From positions 124,001 through 188,000 of the forward strand of contig NZ_PDHO01000001.1 of assembly GCF_002887815.1 (NCBI RefSeq): a stretch of DNA of 64,000 nucleotides, given 5' to 3'. The notes below the pieces were generated by a model, which was not told the origin of the DNA, did no database searches, and was given only the letters and a program-made list of their open reading frames with translations. Source of the stretch: Mycobacterium sp. ENV421 (lineage in GTDB: Bacteria > Actinomycetota > Actinomycetes > Mycobacteriales > Mycobacteriaceae). The position numbers and the translations under genes were made by a program. Positions within the stretch are counted from its first letter, which is position 1. Every line of letters starts with the position of its first letter. Below, one piece after another: positions 17,400-26,172 of this stretch.

Positions 17400-19886
17400 T
17401 CAGCTCTGCGGCGACAGAATCGCCCGAAGCATCGACAGCATTTCCGAACGGGACTCCGCGCCGAGACGACGCCGGATCCTGGCGACGTGGTGTTCGACGG
17501 TCTTCGCGGAGATGAACAGCTGCGCGCCGATATCGCGGTAAGGCATGCCCAGCAACAGCAGTTCGGCCACCTCGCGCTCACGATCCGACAGCGGGGAGGA
17601 CGCCTGTCGTGCGCCCGCGGGTGTGGGCCCCGACGCCTCGGACACCAGCGGCTGCCGGCCGTCCTCGCCCCCGCTGTCGCCGGCTGAGAGTTTCAGGTCG
17701 CGGGCGACCTGCAGCATCAGTCCCGACACCTTGGGGTCGGAGGTCTGCAGCGCCGCCTGACCGGCCAGCCGGGTGGCATCGGCAGTCAATCCGAACTGGG
17801 CCAGTCCGCGGGCGGCGGCGCCGACCTCGTCGCCCTCGACCTGTCCGGCGAGCACCCGCAACCAGGTCCGGCCGGCCACGGCCAGCGCCTTGGCGAACGG
17901 GCTGTGCGCCGCGGCGGCGGTCAGCGCCTGCCCATGCGGGGCCACCGCGGCCGGATCGCCGGCCAGGATCCCGGCGTGCACGCCGGCCCAGCGCAGCGGC
18001 ACCGACCAGGTGGGCGGATTGCCCAGCGACTCCAGCAGCCCGAACGCCTGCTCGAGAGCGGGCGCCAGCCGGTCCTGCTGGCCGAGTCGTGCCGACGCCA
18101 CCCACAGCTCACCCAGCGGCAGCAACGAGAACAGGTCGACCGAATACTCGACCAACACCTCCATCGCGGCGTACCAGTGCTTCTGCAGGGCGCCGGCATC
18201 GCCGCCGCGGCGGGCGAGCGCGGTGCGCAGTGCCGCCGTCCACAGCGCATCCCGACGATGCGTGCCGTCGAGTCCGGCGATGTCGGCGGCAGCAGCCGCG
18301 AATTGACCGTCCTGCATCTTGGTCCAGCCGAGCAGGAGGCGGTGCCGATGGCCGTACAGCGGTTCGTCGGCGTCCCGGTCGGCGCGCACCGCGCGGGCGA
18401 TCACGCTGCGGGCGCGGACCGGGTCACCGCCGTGCAGCGCGGCCAGCGTGACCAGAGCCGCCGGGCTGTCCGGAAGGACCTGGGCCGCCGAATACTCCGC
18501 GGCCATCGCCGCGCCGAGTTTGGTCGCCGCCGTCGAATACGGGCCCTGCAACGTCGCCAGCAGACCCTCGGCCAGCGTGCGCGCTGCGCGGGAGGCCGCG
18601 GTCGGGGGGCCCGCGCTGGGCACGGCCAGTGCGCGTTCGGCGCCGGCGGCATCGCCCGCCCCGGTGAGAACGATCGTCGCTGCCGCGCTCACCGATGTGT
18701 CCGGGTAGGGGCCGAGCCAGCTGAAGAGTTCGGACGCCTGCGCCGAGTTGCCGTTCAGCATCGCGACACTGGCGGCCACCCGGACCGCCGCTGCTCGCTC
18801 GGCAGGATCGTCCGACGCCAAGAGACTGTCCGCTTCGCTTGCCGCTGCCGAGGATTCGCCGGCCAGAGCCAGCGCATCGGCCAGCTGTGCCCGCAGTTCG
18901 ACCGCGCCGGCATCGACTGCGGCGCGCAGCAGAGCCGGGTCGGCGCGACCTGCGCAGGCCTGGCGGCGCAGGACCTCGGCCAGTTGTTCGTCCCGCACAC
19001 CGTGTTCGGCCAACCGCAGCGCCAGGTCCGGCGACAGGGTGTTCATCGCGATCTGCGAGCGCAGCAGCGCGGTCTCGACGTCGTGGTGGCGCGCGTTGCC
19101 GAGAATCTGCGCGACGGCGCGGTGCACCGCGCGCAGGAAGTGCGGACTGTGCGCTGGTTCGATCAGTCCGGTGGCGCGGGCCCGATCGATCAGCAGCCTG
19201 GCCTCATCGGGCGAAACCTGAAGTGTCGCTGCCAGATCAGCGGCACCGAGATCGCGGCTGAGCGAGGCGATCAGCAACGCGTCGAGGTCGGGTTCGGCGA
19301 GCCGGCGCAGCCGGTCGTTGAGCGCGAAGAGCGCAGCCTGTCCGATCGACGCCGCCGAGTACGGGCGAGGGGGGGCCAGCGCCGCGTCGACCAAAAACGG
19401 GATGCCCGCCGTCGCGACGACAATGCTCGTCACCAACTCGGTGCGCGGCGGATGGCCGGACGGGTCGGTCATCCGCCGGGATATCTCGGCAGATGTCATC
19501 GGGCCCAGGGAAATTCGAGGCCGCTCACGTTCGATCGACGTCATCAACGCCTGCAGGTCCTCGTCGTGGTCGCGGGGCTGTACCGCCACCACGACGGTTG
19601 ACGACGGATCGGCGGAAACCGCGGCGAGCCGCTGCAACTCGACCGCGGGCAGCAGGTGCGCGTCGTCGACCACCACGGCGGCATCGGTAGGGCCGCCGTC
19701 CGCCGGCGCACGGGTCACGACCGCGGAACCTGCGCCGCGCAGAGCGTCGCGCACCGCGCCGAGCAGCGTGCTTTTGCCCGTGCCGACCCCTCCGGTCACC
19801 AGCATCTTGACCGGCTCCGACCCCAGGACGCTGAGCGCCTCGTGGACGGTTGGCGAAAGGTCTTGCACTGGAATCGAATCGGGCAC
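17400..19886 (-). CDS. iniR: STAND-type ATPase with LuxR DNA-binding domain (IniR-like regulator)
   Basis: An 828-residue signalling ATPase. Walker A is TGGVGTGKST at residues 31-40 and Walker B is AAVVVDDAHLLP. The long middle part is helical, TPR-like and Ala-rich. The end is a LuxR-type helix-turn-helix (LSDREREVAELLLLGMPYRD, AQLFISAKTVEHHVARIRRRL). M. tuberculosis Rv0339c has this size and position; it is the IniR protein reported to control iniBAC in response to trehalose. The GTG at 19886 is chosen because it follows the stop of the Hsp70-like gene by 5 bp; an alternative GTG lies at 19868. The open frame continues upstream only through the Thr-rich repeats of that gene. Confidence 0.88.
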   Translation of the reverse strand: MPDSIPVQDLSPTVHEALSVLGSEPVKMLVTGGVGTGKSTLLGAVRDALRGAGSAVVTRAPADGGPTDAAVVVDDAHLLPAVELQRLAAVSADPSSTVVVAVQPRDHDEDLQALMTSIERERPRISLGPMTSAEISRRMTDPSGHPPRTELVTSIVVATAGIPFLVDAALAPPRPYSAASIGQAALFALNDRLRRLAEPDLDALLIASLSRDLGAADLAATLQVSPDEARLLIDRARATGLIEPAHSPHFLRAVHRAVAQILGNARHHDVETALLRSQIAMNTLSPDLALRLAEHGVRDEQLAEVLRRQACAGRADPALLRAAVDAGAVELRAQLADALALAGESSAAASEADSLLASDDPAERAAAVRVAASVAMLNGNSAQASELFSWLGPYPDTSVSAAATIVLTGAGDAAGAERALAVPSAGPPTAASRAARTLAEGLLATLQGPYSTAATKLGAAMAAEYSAAQVLPDSPAALVTLAALHGGDPVRARSVIARAVRADRDADEPLYGHRHRLLLGWTKMQDGQFAAAAADIAGLDGTHRRDALWTAALRTALARRGGDAGALQKHWYAAMEVLVEYSVDLFSLLPLGELWVASARLGQQDRLAPALEQAFGLLESLGNPPTWSVPLRWAGVHAGILAGDPAAVAPHGQALTAAAAHSPFAKALAVAGRTWLRVLAGQVEGDEVGAAARGLAQFGLTADATRLAGQAALQTSDPKVSGLMLQVARDLKLSAGDSGGEDGRQPLVSEASGPTPAGARQASSPLSDREREVAELLLLGMPYRDIGAQLFISAKTVEHHVARIRRRLGAESRSEMLSMLRAILSPQS

Positions 19887-19891
19887 CGGCG

Positions 19892-21796
19892 TTAGGCCCC
19901 CGGCGGCGACGTCACGCCAGTGATGATGTCGCGGGTGGTCGGCGGAGCGACCGTTGTGGTGATGGGCTTGACGGTGGTGGTCGGTGGCGGCTGCGTCGTC
20001 GTCGGCGGTTGGGTGGTGGTGGTCGGCGGCTGCGTGGTCGTGGTCGGCGGTTGGGTGGTGGTGGTCGTGGTGGTCGGCGGCGTGGTGGTGGTCGTAGTTG
20101 TCGTGGTGGTGGTTGTCGTGGTCGTCGTAGTGGTCGACGGTGTGGTCGTCGTGGTCGTGGTGGTGGGTGGGGTCGTCGTTGTCGTCGGGATCACCGTGGT
20201 GGTCGCCGGGATCGTCGACTCGGTGGGCTGCCCGTCGTTGCCGGTGATCGTGACCGTCTGCGGCGGAACGACACTCGTGACCGGCGCCTCGGTGGGATCG
20301 CCGGGTTTGGTGACCCGGGTGGTCGTGGTCGTCGGTGTGCTGTCCGCACTCGTGAGAGTGATCGCCAGTCCGCCGACCGCCACTGCCGCGAGCGCCGCGG
20401 CGATACCGAACAGCAGCGGAGGGCGCCGGTACCACGGCACCGGCGCGGCGACCAGTTCGGTCTGCTCGTCCGGCGGCTCGAACTCGACCACCGGGCGCAT
20501 CCCGGTGGCCTGCGCCTGCTGGGCGTAATCGAAGGTGTAGTCCTCACCGGAATACGGCACCGGCTCCGCGCCGGGCGCATCGTCCTGCGACCAGGCCAGC
20601 GCGCGGAACGTCGCCGACGGCGAGCCGTCGGTGGCCGATTCGGTTGCGGCGGCTCCCGCAGTCCCGGCCGCCCACGCCGCCGGAGCCAGCCCGGTCGGTG
20701 CGTCGGCGGCGGCCACCGCCATCCCCGTCGGCGCATCCGGTGCGCCGCCGCGCGCGGCGATCACGGCCGATCCGATAGCCGCATTGAGACCCGGCAGCGG
20801 TGTGGTAATCACCGGAACGCGCAGTTCTTCGGAAAGCCGCTGCGTCAGAAGCGGTATCGCGGCGCCGCCGCCGACGGTGGCGACCGCGGCAAGGTTAGCG
20901 GCAGGGATCCTATTGCGCTCCAACACATCTCCGAGTGCGTCCAGGAAACCGGCGAGCGGCTCGGCGAGCAACGCCTCCAGTTCCGGGCGGGTGACCCGGA
21001 TATCGGAGCGGAAGCCGGGCAGTTCGGCAGGTATGACCGTTGCGGTCTCCGAGGACAGCCGCTCCTTGGCCTGGCGACACTCGTCCCGCAGCCGGGTCAG
21101 CGCACCGACCGCGTTGGTGCTGGCCGGGTCGACGTTGGCCTGATCGCGGATGCCGCCGAGCACCTGGGTCAGCAGGGCCTGGTCGAGATGGTCGCCGGAG
21201 AGGTCGGTGACGCGCACCGTCTCGCCGATCGGCTGCAGGTTGGCGCCGGCGTCGGCGAGGGTGATGTTGGCACCGCTGCCGCCGAAGTCACACAGGGCCA
21301 CCACCCCTTGGGACGGAAGACCCGGATCGGCCTGCAGGGCGGCCAACGCGGCCGTCGCATCGGAAATCAGCGTCGGTGGAATACCGTTGGGGGACAGGGC
21401 AGGCCGGGTGCGCAGCGCGCCACGCAGAGCGCCAACGGCGCCGGCACCCCAGTACGCGGGGACCGCGACGACCACAGTGGAGGCCGGTGAGCCGTCGTCG
21501 GCGGCGCGGGCCATCGCCTCGAGCGCGTCGGCAATCAAGTCCTCGCCGCGATGCGGCGAACCGTCGGCGGCCACCAACGGCACCGGATCGCCCGCCCGCT
21601 CCACGAAGCCGCGGAACACCTGGCCGGCCTCGGTGAGATTCGGGCTGGTCAGCTCCGGGTTCTGGGAGGGCACGCCGACTTCGGGGGGCCGGTTGTCCCA
21701 CAACGTCAACACCGACCGGCGGGTCATCGGCTGGCGGCCTGGACGCGCCGCCGCCAGGTTGGTCGCTCCGATCGACAACCCCAGCGAGTCGCTCAA
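19892..21796 (-). CDS. Membrane-anchored Hsp70-like protein with Thr-rich extracytoplasmic tail
   Basis: A 634-residue protein. The N-terminal ATPase resembles Hsp70/actin: phosphate-1 LGLSIGATNLAAA, AVPAYWGAGAVGALRGAL, phosphate-2 LCDFGGSGANITL, and the adenosine motif ATVGGGAAIPLL. The Hsp70 peptide-binding domain is missing. Instead there is an acidic linker, PVPWYRRPP, one transmembrane helix at about 455-480, and a tail of nearly pure Thr/Pro that would be outside. The TTG at 21796 sits nine bases after GGAGGG (21806-21811); the ATG at 21805 abuts that site and is less likely. It is in an operon with iniR and divergent from IniB-type genes. No equivalent of this size between Rv0339c and Rv0341 is known to me in M. 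tuberculosis. Confidence 0.8.
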   Translation of the reverse strand: MSDSLGLSIGATNLAAARPGRQPMTRRSVLTLWDNRPPEVGVPSQNPELTSPNLTEAGQVFRGFVERAGDPVPLVAADGSPHRGEDLIADALEAMARAADDGSPASTVVVAVPAYWGAGAVGALRGALRTRPALSPNGIPPTLISDATAALAALQADPGLPSQGVVALCDFGGSGANITLADAGANLQPIGETVRVTDLSGDHLDQALLTQVLGGIRDQANVDPASTNAVGALTRLRDECRQAKERLSSETATVIPAELPGFRSDIRVTRPELEALLAEPLAGFLDALGDVLERNRIPAANLAAVATVGGGAAIPLLTQRLSEELRVPVITTPLPGLNAAIGSAVIAARGGAPDAPTGMAVAAADAPTGLAPAAWAAGTAGAAATESATDGSPSATFRALAWSQDDAPGAEPVPYSGEDYTFDYAQQAQATGMRPVVEFEPPDEQTELVAAPVPWYRRPPLLFGIAAALAAVAVGGLAITLTSADSTPTTTTTRVTKPGDPTEAPVTSVVPPQTVTITGNDGQPTESTIPATTTVIPTTTTTPPTTTTTTTTPSTTTTTTTTTTTTTTTTTTPPTTTTTTTQPPTTTTQPPTTTTQPPTTTQPPPTTTVKPITTTVAPPTTRDIITGVTSPPGA

Positions 21797-21842
21797 TTCG
21801 CACATCCCTCCGTTGCCTGGCCGGCAGCCGTCATCACCATAT

Positions 21843-21882
21843 CCCCTAATGCCTTCCGAACCCCTAAGGCTGCACCCCCTAA
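21843..21882. promoter_or_regulatory. Cluster of three CCCCTAA motifs in the divergent ini promoter region
   Basis: CCCCTAA occurs at 21843-21849, 21861-21867 and 21876-21882, all in the same orientation, in the 204-bp gap between the Hsp70-like gene and the first IniB-N gene. The same heptamer occurs twice upstream of iniB (22624-22638). It is a candidate binding site for a regulator of the locus, IniR being the obvious one. Confidence 0.5.
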
Positions 21883-22000
21883 CGGTGCCGCGGTTCGAGC
21901 GGCTTCGACACCGATCACGGCACGCGTGTCCGCCGATAACATTCTTGGCAGCAGCTGGGATTCCACTGTGACTATCGGTGGCAGGAGAGAAGGCGTTTCC

Positions 22001-22555
22001 ATGGCAAATTCGTTGCTCGACTTCGTGATGTCGCTCGTGCGAGATCCCGACGCCGCCGCACGCTACGCCGCGGACCCGGGCGGCGCCATCGCCGACGCCC
22101 ACCTGACCGATGTGACCAGCGCCGACGTCAACAACCTGATTCCGATGGTCGCCGACTCGCTGTCGGGCCCGCTCGCCGGAGCCGGCTTCGGTCCCGCGGC
22201 CGGAGCGGGCGACGGCAATGTGTGGGCGAGCGGAGCGGCGACGGCGGCATTCGACGCCTTCGATCACTTGCCCGCGGCCGCCACCGCGCCCGAGGTCCAT
22301 TCGGTGATCACCGATGTCGCCCAGCACGCGGATCAGGCCCCGGGGTTGATCACCGATCTCGGTGTCGACCCCGGTGCCCTCAACCTGCCCGACACCGCGT
22401 CGCAGCTCGCCGACACCGCGCTCGACCACGGCGTCACCCCCGACGCAGGCCAGGAGTGGACGGATCCGTCCGCGTGGGACCACGGCCACGTCGACGACAA
22501 CCATGGCGCCAGCCTCGCGGCGCCGGAAGACCACGCCGGCTTCGACTTGTTCTGA
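22001..22555 (+). CDS. IniB N-terminal domain protein (Rv0340-like)
   Basis: A 184-residue acidic protein. Residues 1 to about 60 (NSLLDFVMSLVRDPDAAARYAADPGGAIADAHLTDVTSADVN) match the IniB N-terminal domain, which is paralogous to the start of the iniB product at 22773. The rest is Ala/Asp/His-rich without recognisable domains; no signal peptide is evident. The ATG at 22001 follows GGAGAGAAGG at about 21984-21993. M. tuberculosis has a 179-residue protein, Rv0340, at this position. It is followed by a strong terminator hairpin, so it can be transcribed apart from iniB. Function unknown, with a presumed role in the cell-envelope stress response. Confidence 0.78.
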   Translation: MANSLLDFVMSLVRDPDAAARYAADPGGAIADAHLTDVTSADVNNLIPMVADSLSGPLAGAGFGPAAGAGDGNVWASGAATAAFDAFDHLPAAATAPEVHSVITDVAQHADQAPGLITDLGVDPGALNLPDTASQLADTALDHGVTPDAGQEWTDPSAWDHGHVDDNHGASLAAPEDHAGFDLF

Positions 22556-22563
22556 TCCCCCGG

Positions 22564-22597
22564 CAAATCCCCACGTCCGCAGTGACGTGGGGATTTG
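22564..22597 (+). terminator. Perfect 14-bp stem hairpin after the Rv0340-like gene
   Basis: CAAATCCCCACGTC at 22564-22577 is exactly complementary to GACGTGGGGATTTG at 22584-22597 around a 6-nt loop. It begins 8 bp after the stop codon and is followed by TCGTTTC. It is a strong intrinsic-terminator-like structure separating the gene from iniB. Confidence 0.8.
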
Positions 22598-22613
22598 TCG
22601 TTTCTGGGGCCTT

Positions 22614-22638
22614 CCCTAGGGACCCCCTAATCCCCTAA
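22614..22638. promoter_or_regulatory. CCCTAGGG palindrome and two CCCCTAA motifs upstream of iniB
   Basis: CCCTAGGG at 22614-22621 is followed by CCCCTAA at 22624-22630 and 22632-22638, about 135-150 bp before the iniB start. The heptamer is the same one found three times in the divergent Hsp70/Rv0340-like promoter region. Shared use by two stress-linked genes suggests a common regulator. Confidence 0.45.
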
Positions 22639-22772
22639 ACCCCCACCCCTGACCAGCCCTAGTGGGGGCGTGGTGAAGAGGGGTTTCGGCCCCGTTTTCG
22701 CCCTACCGTCGCGTCCATAACGTGGTCTCCAGATCGCCGGAGTCACCGGCGAACACACCGAAAGGTCCGACC

Positions 22773-23762
22773 ATGCTCTCTCTCCTCGACTGGATCCTCG
22801 ACCTGTTCCGCAACGAGGACGCCGCACGTGCGTTCGTCGCCGCGCCGGAGCAGACCATGCGCGACGCCGGGTTCGCCGGTGTGTCCGCCGCTCAGGTGTC
22901 GACGCTGGCCGCCACCGCCGTTCCCGGCCTGGTGCTCGGCGGCGGCGACCCGGTTGTCGGCCTGCAGCGCGCGGTGTCCAACCAGTACGGCTTCGCGCCC
23001 GCCTACCAGCCGGTCTACGCGCCGTCACCGACCTTCGCGCCGCAGACCGACCTGGCCAGCCACAACGACACCTCGCTGCTGAGCCCGGACCAGAACGCCG
23101 GCGGCAACGCCCAGCAGGGTGGCTTCAACCTCGGCTTCGGCGACATCACCTTCGGCAACAAGACCACGAACACCGCCACCAATGGCGGCGTGGTGGTCGA
23201 CGGCCACAACAAGGGCGACATCGTCAGCGGAGACGGCGCGGTCCTGGGCAACGGCAACGACGTGAACAACGGGCACGTGGTCGCCGGCACCGGCTCGAAC
23301 GTCGCGATCGGCCACAGCCACATCCACGATGACGGCACCACCGCCACCGGCGGCAGCACCGTGATCAAGGACAACAGCGGCACAGTCCTGCACGACGTCG
23401 ACGCCAGCGGTGGCAACGGCGGCGGAGCGTCGGCCGGCGGCAGCCTGATCGGCCTCGGCGGCGGGCACGCCTCCGGCGGCAACGCAGGCGGCGGCGGCAT
23501 CACGATCGTCGACAACCACCCGTCGACCAACAGCGGCAACACCGCCAGCTCGCCGGTCAACACCGCGACCCACACCACCACCACCACCACGGTGACCGAC
23601 CACTCCGACAACTCGGTGCACTCGGTCGTCGACAGCTCGACACATGACTCGTCCAGCCACTCGCTGTTCGATGCCGGTCACGACACCACGCTGGTGAACA
23701 GTCACCTCGACAACAGCCACGACATGGCGTTGGCGTCTGGCAATCACCTGCTGGGTTTGTAG
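22773..23762 (+). CDS. iniB: IniB, isoniazid-inducible envelope-stress protein
   Basis: A 329-residue protein. The N-terminal domain (LSLLDWILDLFRNEDAARAFVAAPEQTMRDAGFAGV, PGLVLGGGDP) closely follows M. tuberculosis IniB. The rest is Gly/Asn/Asp/Thr/His-rich: a stretch resembling a repetitive beta structure (NGGVVVDGHNKGDIVSGDG), then GGNGGGASAGG, then Thr and His-rich repeats. In M. tuberculosis the middle is Gly/Ala-rich and longer, so only the N-terminus is conserved. The ATG at 22773 is preceded by GAAAGG. Transcription of iniBAC rises when cell-wall synthesis is blocked; the biochemical role of IniB is unknown. Confidence 0.88.
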   Translation: MLSLLDWILDLFRNEDAARAFVAAPEQTMRDAGFAGVSAAQVSTLAATAVPGLVLGGGDPVVGLQRAVSNQYGFAPAYQPVYAPSPTFAPQTDLASHNDTSLLSPDQNAGGNAQQGGFNLGFGDITFGNKTTNTATNGGVVVDGHNKGDIVSGDGAVLGNGNDVNNGHVVAGTGSNVAIGHSHIHDDGTTATGGSTVIKDNSGTVLHDVDASGGNGGGASAGGSLIGLGGGHASGGNAGGGGITIVDNHPSTNSGNTASSPVNTATHTTTTTTVTDHSDNSVHSVVDSSTHDSSSHSLFDAGHDTTLVNSHLDNSHDMALASGNHLLGL

Positions 23763-23777
23763 AGCAAATCCGGCGAC

Positions 23778-23812
23778 GGCGGGGACCTTCAGCAAGTCTG
23801 GAGGTTCCCGCC
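23778..23812 (+). terminator. 11-bp hairpin between iniB and iniA
   Basis: GGCGGGGACCT at 23778-23788 can pair with AGGTTCCCGCC at 23802-23812 (one G-U pair) around a 13-nt loop, in the 87-bp iniB-iniA gap. It may partly terminate transcription or protect the 3' end of iniB mRNA, giving more IniB than IniA. Confidence 0.5.
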
Positions 23813-23849
23813 GCTTGCCTGCGCATACGGTGGACGACTGGGAGGACAC

Positions 23850-25709
23850 GTGACGCAACCACAGCAAGACCCGCGCCGGGTGAAGGTGATCGTCGAGCTG
23901 ATCGATCACACCAGCGCGATCGCCGACCTCAACGACCGCGGCGATCTGGTTGCCCGGCTGGCCGTCGCCAAAGAGCGCATCACCGACCCGCAGATCCGGG
24001 TGGTCATCGCGGGCCAGCTCAAGCAGGGCAAGAGCCAGCTGCTCAACTCCCTGCTCAACATGCCGGTGGCCCGGGTCGGCGACGACGAGACCACCGCGCT
24101 GGTCACCGTGATCAGCTATGCCGAGCAGCCGTCGGCCCGGTTGATCGTCTCGGTCGGCGAGGGTATGCCGCCGCAGAGCATCGACATCCCGATCGACGAC
24201 ATCCGCCACGACCTGCGCCGCGCCCCGCAGGCGCAGGGCCGGGAGGTGTTGCGGGTTGAGGTCGGCGCACCCAGTCCGCTGCTGCAGGGCGGTCTGGCGT
24301 TCATCGACACCCCCGGTGTCGGCGGCCACGGCCAGCCGCACCTGTCGTCCACTCTTGGGCTGCTCCCGGACGCGGACGCGATGCTGATGATCAGCGACAC
24401 CAGCCAGGAATTCACCGAACCCGAGATGCGGTTCATCCGCCAGGCCCATGAGATCTGCCCGGTCGGCGCTGTCGTCGCCACCAAGACCGACCTCTACCCG
24501 TACTGGCGCGAGATCGTCTCCGCCAACACCGCGCATCTGCAGCGCGCCGGACTGCAATTGCCGCTGATCCCGGCATCCTCTCTGCTGCGCAGCCACGCGA
24601 TCCAGCTCAATGACAAGGAACTCAACGACGAATCGAACTTCCCGGCGATCGTCGCCTGGCTGTCGGAGAAGGTGCTGTCCCGCGAGAGCGATGCAGTGCG
24701 TGACCATGTGGTCGGCGAAATACGCTCGGCAGCAGAACATCTCAACCTATCGGTGAACTCCGAGCTCTCGGCGCTCAGCGACCCGGACCAGGCGCGCCGG
24801 CTCACCGAGGACCTTGAGCGCCGCAAGCAGGAAGCGCAGGACGCCCTGCAGCAGACCGCATTGTGGCAGCAGGTCCTCAACGACGGCATCGCCGATCTGA
24901 CCGCCGACGTCGAGCACGATCTGCGCGCCCGGTTCCGGGCCATCACCCAGCACATCGAGAGCGTCATCGACGAGGGCGACCCCACCCAGCACTGGGCGGA
25001 AATCGGTGCGGAGGTGGAGGATTCGGTTGCCAACGCCGTCGGCGACAACTTCGTGTGGGCCTACCAGCGTGCCGAGGCGCTGGCCGCCGACGTCGCGCGG
25101 ACGTTCGTCGAGGCCGGACTGGACGCCATCAAGATGCCGGAGGTGAGTGCTGCCGAGATGAATGCCGGCGTCGGTCGGCTCAAATCGCTGGCCCGCCTCG
25201 AATCGAAGCCGATCGGCAAGGGCCACAAGGTGATCACCAGCATGCGTGGCTCCTACGGCGGCGTGCTGATGTTCGGCATGCTCACCTCGGTGGCCGGTCT
25301 GGGCATGTTCAACCCGCTGTCGTTGGGTGCGGGTCTGCTGCTCGGACGCAAGGCTTACAAGGAGGACATGGAGAACCGCATGATGCGGGTCCGCAACGAG
25401 GCCAAGACCAACCTGCGCCGCTTCGTCGACGACGTGCTGTTCGTGGTGTCCAAGGAATCCCGCGACCGGCTCAAGAACGTCCAGCGCCAGTTGCGCGACC
25501 ACTACCGCGACATCGCGAACCAGACCACCCGCTCGCTCAACGAGTCGTTGCAGTCCACCATCGCCGCGGCGCGGATGGAGGAGACCGACCGGAACAACCG
25601 GATCCGTGAGCTCGAACGCCAGGCCAATATTCTCGGCCAGGTGATCGACAATGCCGAAAAGCTGTTTCCCGCAGCGCTTTCTACGGCGAGGACGACCGAG
25701 TCTCGTTGA
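23850..25709 (+). CDS. iniA: IniA, dynamin-like GTPase
   Basis: A 619-residue bacterial dynamin-like protein. The GTPase domain has P-loop GQLKQGKS at residues 55-62, a switch threonine region DDETTALVTVI, the DTPGVGGHG switch II, and TKTD as the guanine-specificity motif. A long helical stalk follows. A hydrophobic loop (VLMFGMLTSVAGLGMFNPLSLGAGLLLG) near residue 470-500 is the likely membrane-inserting tip, then more coiled-coil helices. M. tuberculosis IniA remodels membranes and was linked to isoniazid and ethambutol tolerance. The GTG at 23850 has GGGAGGAC just before it. Its 3' end overlaps an antisense gene by 29 bp. Confidence 0.95.
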   Translation: MTQPQQDPRRVKVIVELIDHTSAIADLNDRGDLVARLAVAKERITDPQIRVVIAGQLKQGKSQLLNSLLNMPVARVGDDETTALVTVISYAEQPSARLIVSVGEGMPPQSIDIPIDDIRHDLRRAPQAQGREVLRVEVGAPSPLLQGGLAFIDTPGVGGHGQPHLSSTLGLLPDADAMLMISDTSQEFTEPEMRFIRQAHEICPVGAVVATKTDLYPYWREIVSANTAHLQRAGLQLPLIPASSLLRSHAIQLNDKELNDESNFPAIVAWLSEKVLSRESDAVRDHVVGEIRSAAEHLNLSVNSELSALSDPDQARRLTEDLERRKQEAQDALQQTALWQQVLNDGIADLTADVEHDLRARFRAITQHIESVIDEGDPTQHWAEIGAEVEDSVANAVGDNFVWAYQRAEALAADVARTFVEAGLDAIKMPEVSAAEMNAGVGRLKSLARLESKPIGKGHKVITSMRGSYGGVLMFGMLTSVAGLGMFNPLSLGAGLLLGRKAYKEDMENRMMRVRNEAKTNLRRFVDDVLFVVSKESRDRLKNVQRQLRDHYRDIANQTTRSLNESLQSTIAAARMEETDRNNRIRELERQANILGQVIDNAEKLFPAALSTARTTESR

Positions 25710-26115
25710 GTCGCGGCCCGGATCTGGTGCCCGGCGGGTGGGTGACGCGGGTGGGGAAGGTGCCCGGGAATGTCGGGGCCACCCGCTCCGACGGTGGAAT
25801 CTCCGAGGTCGGCGTGCTCGACGACGGCGACGACGTGCCGCTGGTCGTGCTCTCGCCCGGTAATCCGATATCGGTCGTCGACAGCTGCACGCTGGGATAG
25901 GACGTGCTCGTCGAGCCCGTAGTGGTCTTGGCGATGTGCGGCGCGTCCGGAATGTACGTGCCGGGCGGAAGAACGGTCTCGGTGTCTGTGTTGCTCCACT
26001 TGCTCGACATCGTCACCACTGCATAGACCAGGATCGCGACCACCGCGAGGCCGAGCAGCCCGGCGGCCGAGGTGGCAGCCGCCGAGCGGTACCACGGCGC
26101 CTTGTGCTGGGGCAT
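25681..26115 (-). CDS. Small PWYR-TM protein with Ser/Thr-rich tail, antisense between iniA and iniC
   Basis: A 144-residue membrane protein: MPQHKAPWYR, a transmembrane helix at about 12-36 (SAAGLLGLAVVAILVYAVV), then a Thr/Ser/Pro-rich tail expected outside the membrane. The ATG at 26115 is the only start that leaves the helix complete and does not run into iniC. It is transcribed opposite to iniA and iniC, overlapping the iniA end by 29 bp and starting 57 bp from the iniC start. The PWYR-helix-tail layout recurs in the two genes after iniC and in the Hsp70-like protein. Function unknown. Its long unbroken frame and matching domain plan argue that it is real. Confidence 0.72.
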   Translation of the reverse strand: MPQHKAPWYRSAAATSAAGLLGLAVVAILVYAVVTMSSKWSNTDTETVLPPGTYIPDAPHIAKTTTGSTSTSYPSVQLSTTDIGLPGESTTSGTSSPSSSTPTSEIPPSERVAPTFPGTFPTRVTHPPGTRSGPRLNETRSSSP

Positions 26116-26172
26116 GGCGGCTGATCCTAGCCGTGATACGGGTGGACCGCCGGACCGTAGACTCGTCGTTCG

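Noticed and set aside
17400..20435. A 1011-codon extension of iniR upstream of 19886
   Set aside because: The extra part translates the Thr-rich tail of the Hsp70-like gene out of frame into His/Asp repeats; the family start near MPDSIPVQDL fits the 5-bp gap.
19920..20528. A Val/Gly-rich plus-strand frame
   Set aside because: It is the complement of the low-complexity Thr/Pro tail of the Hsp70-like protein, with no independent support.
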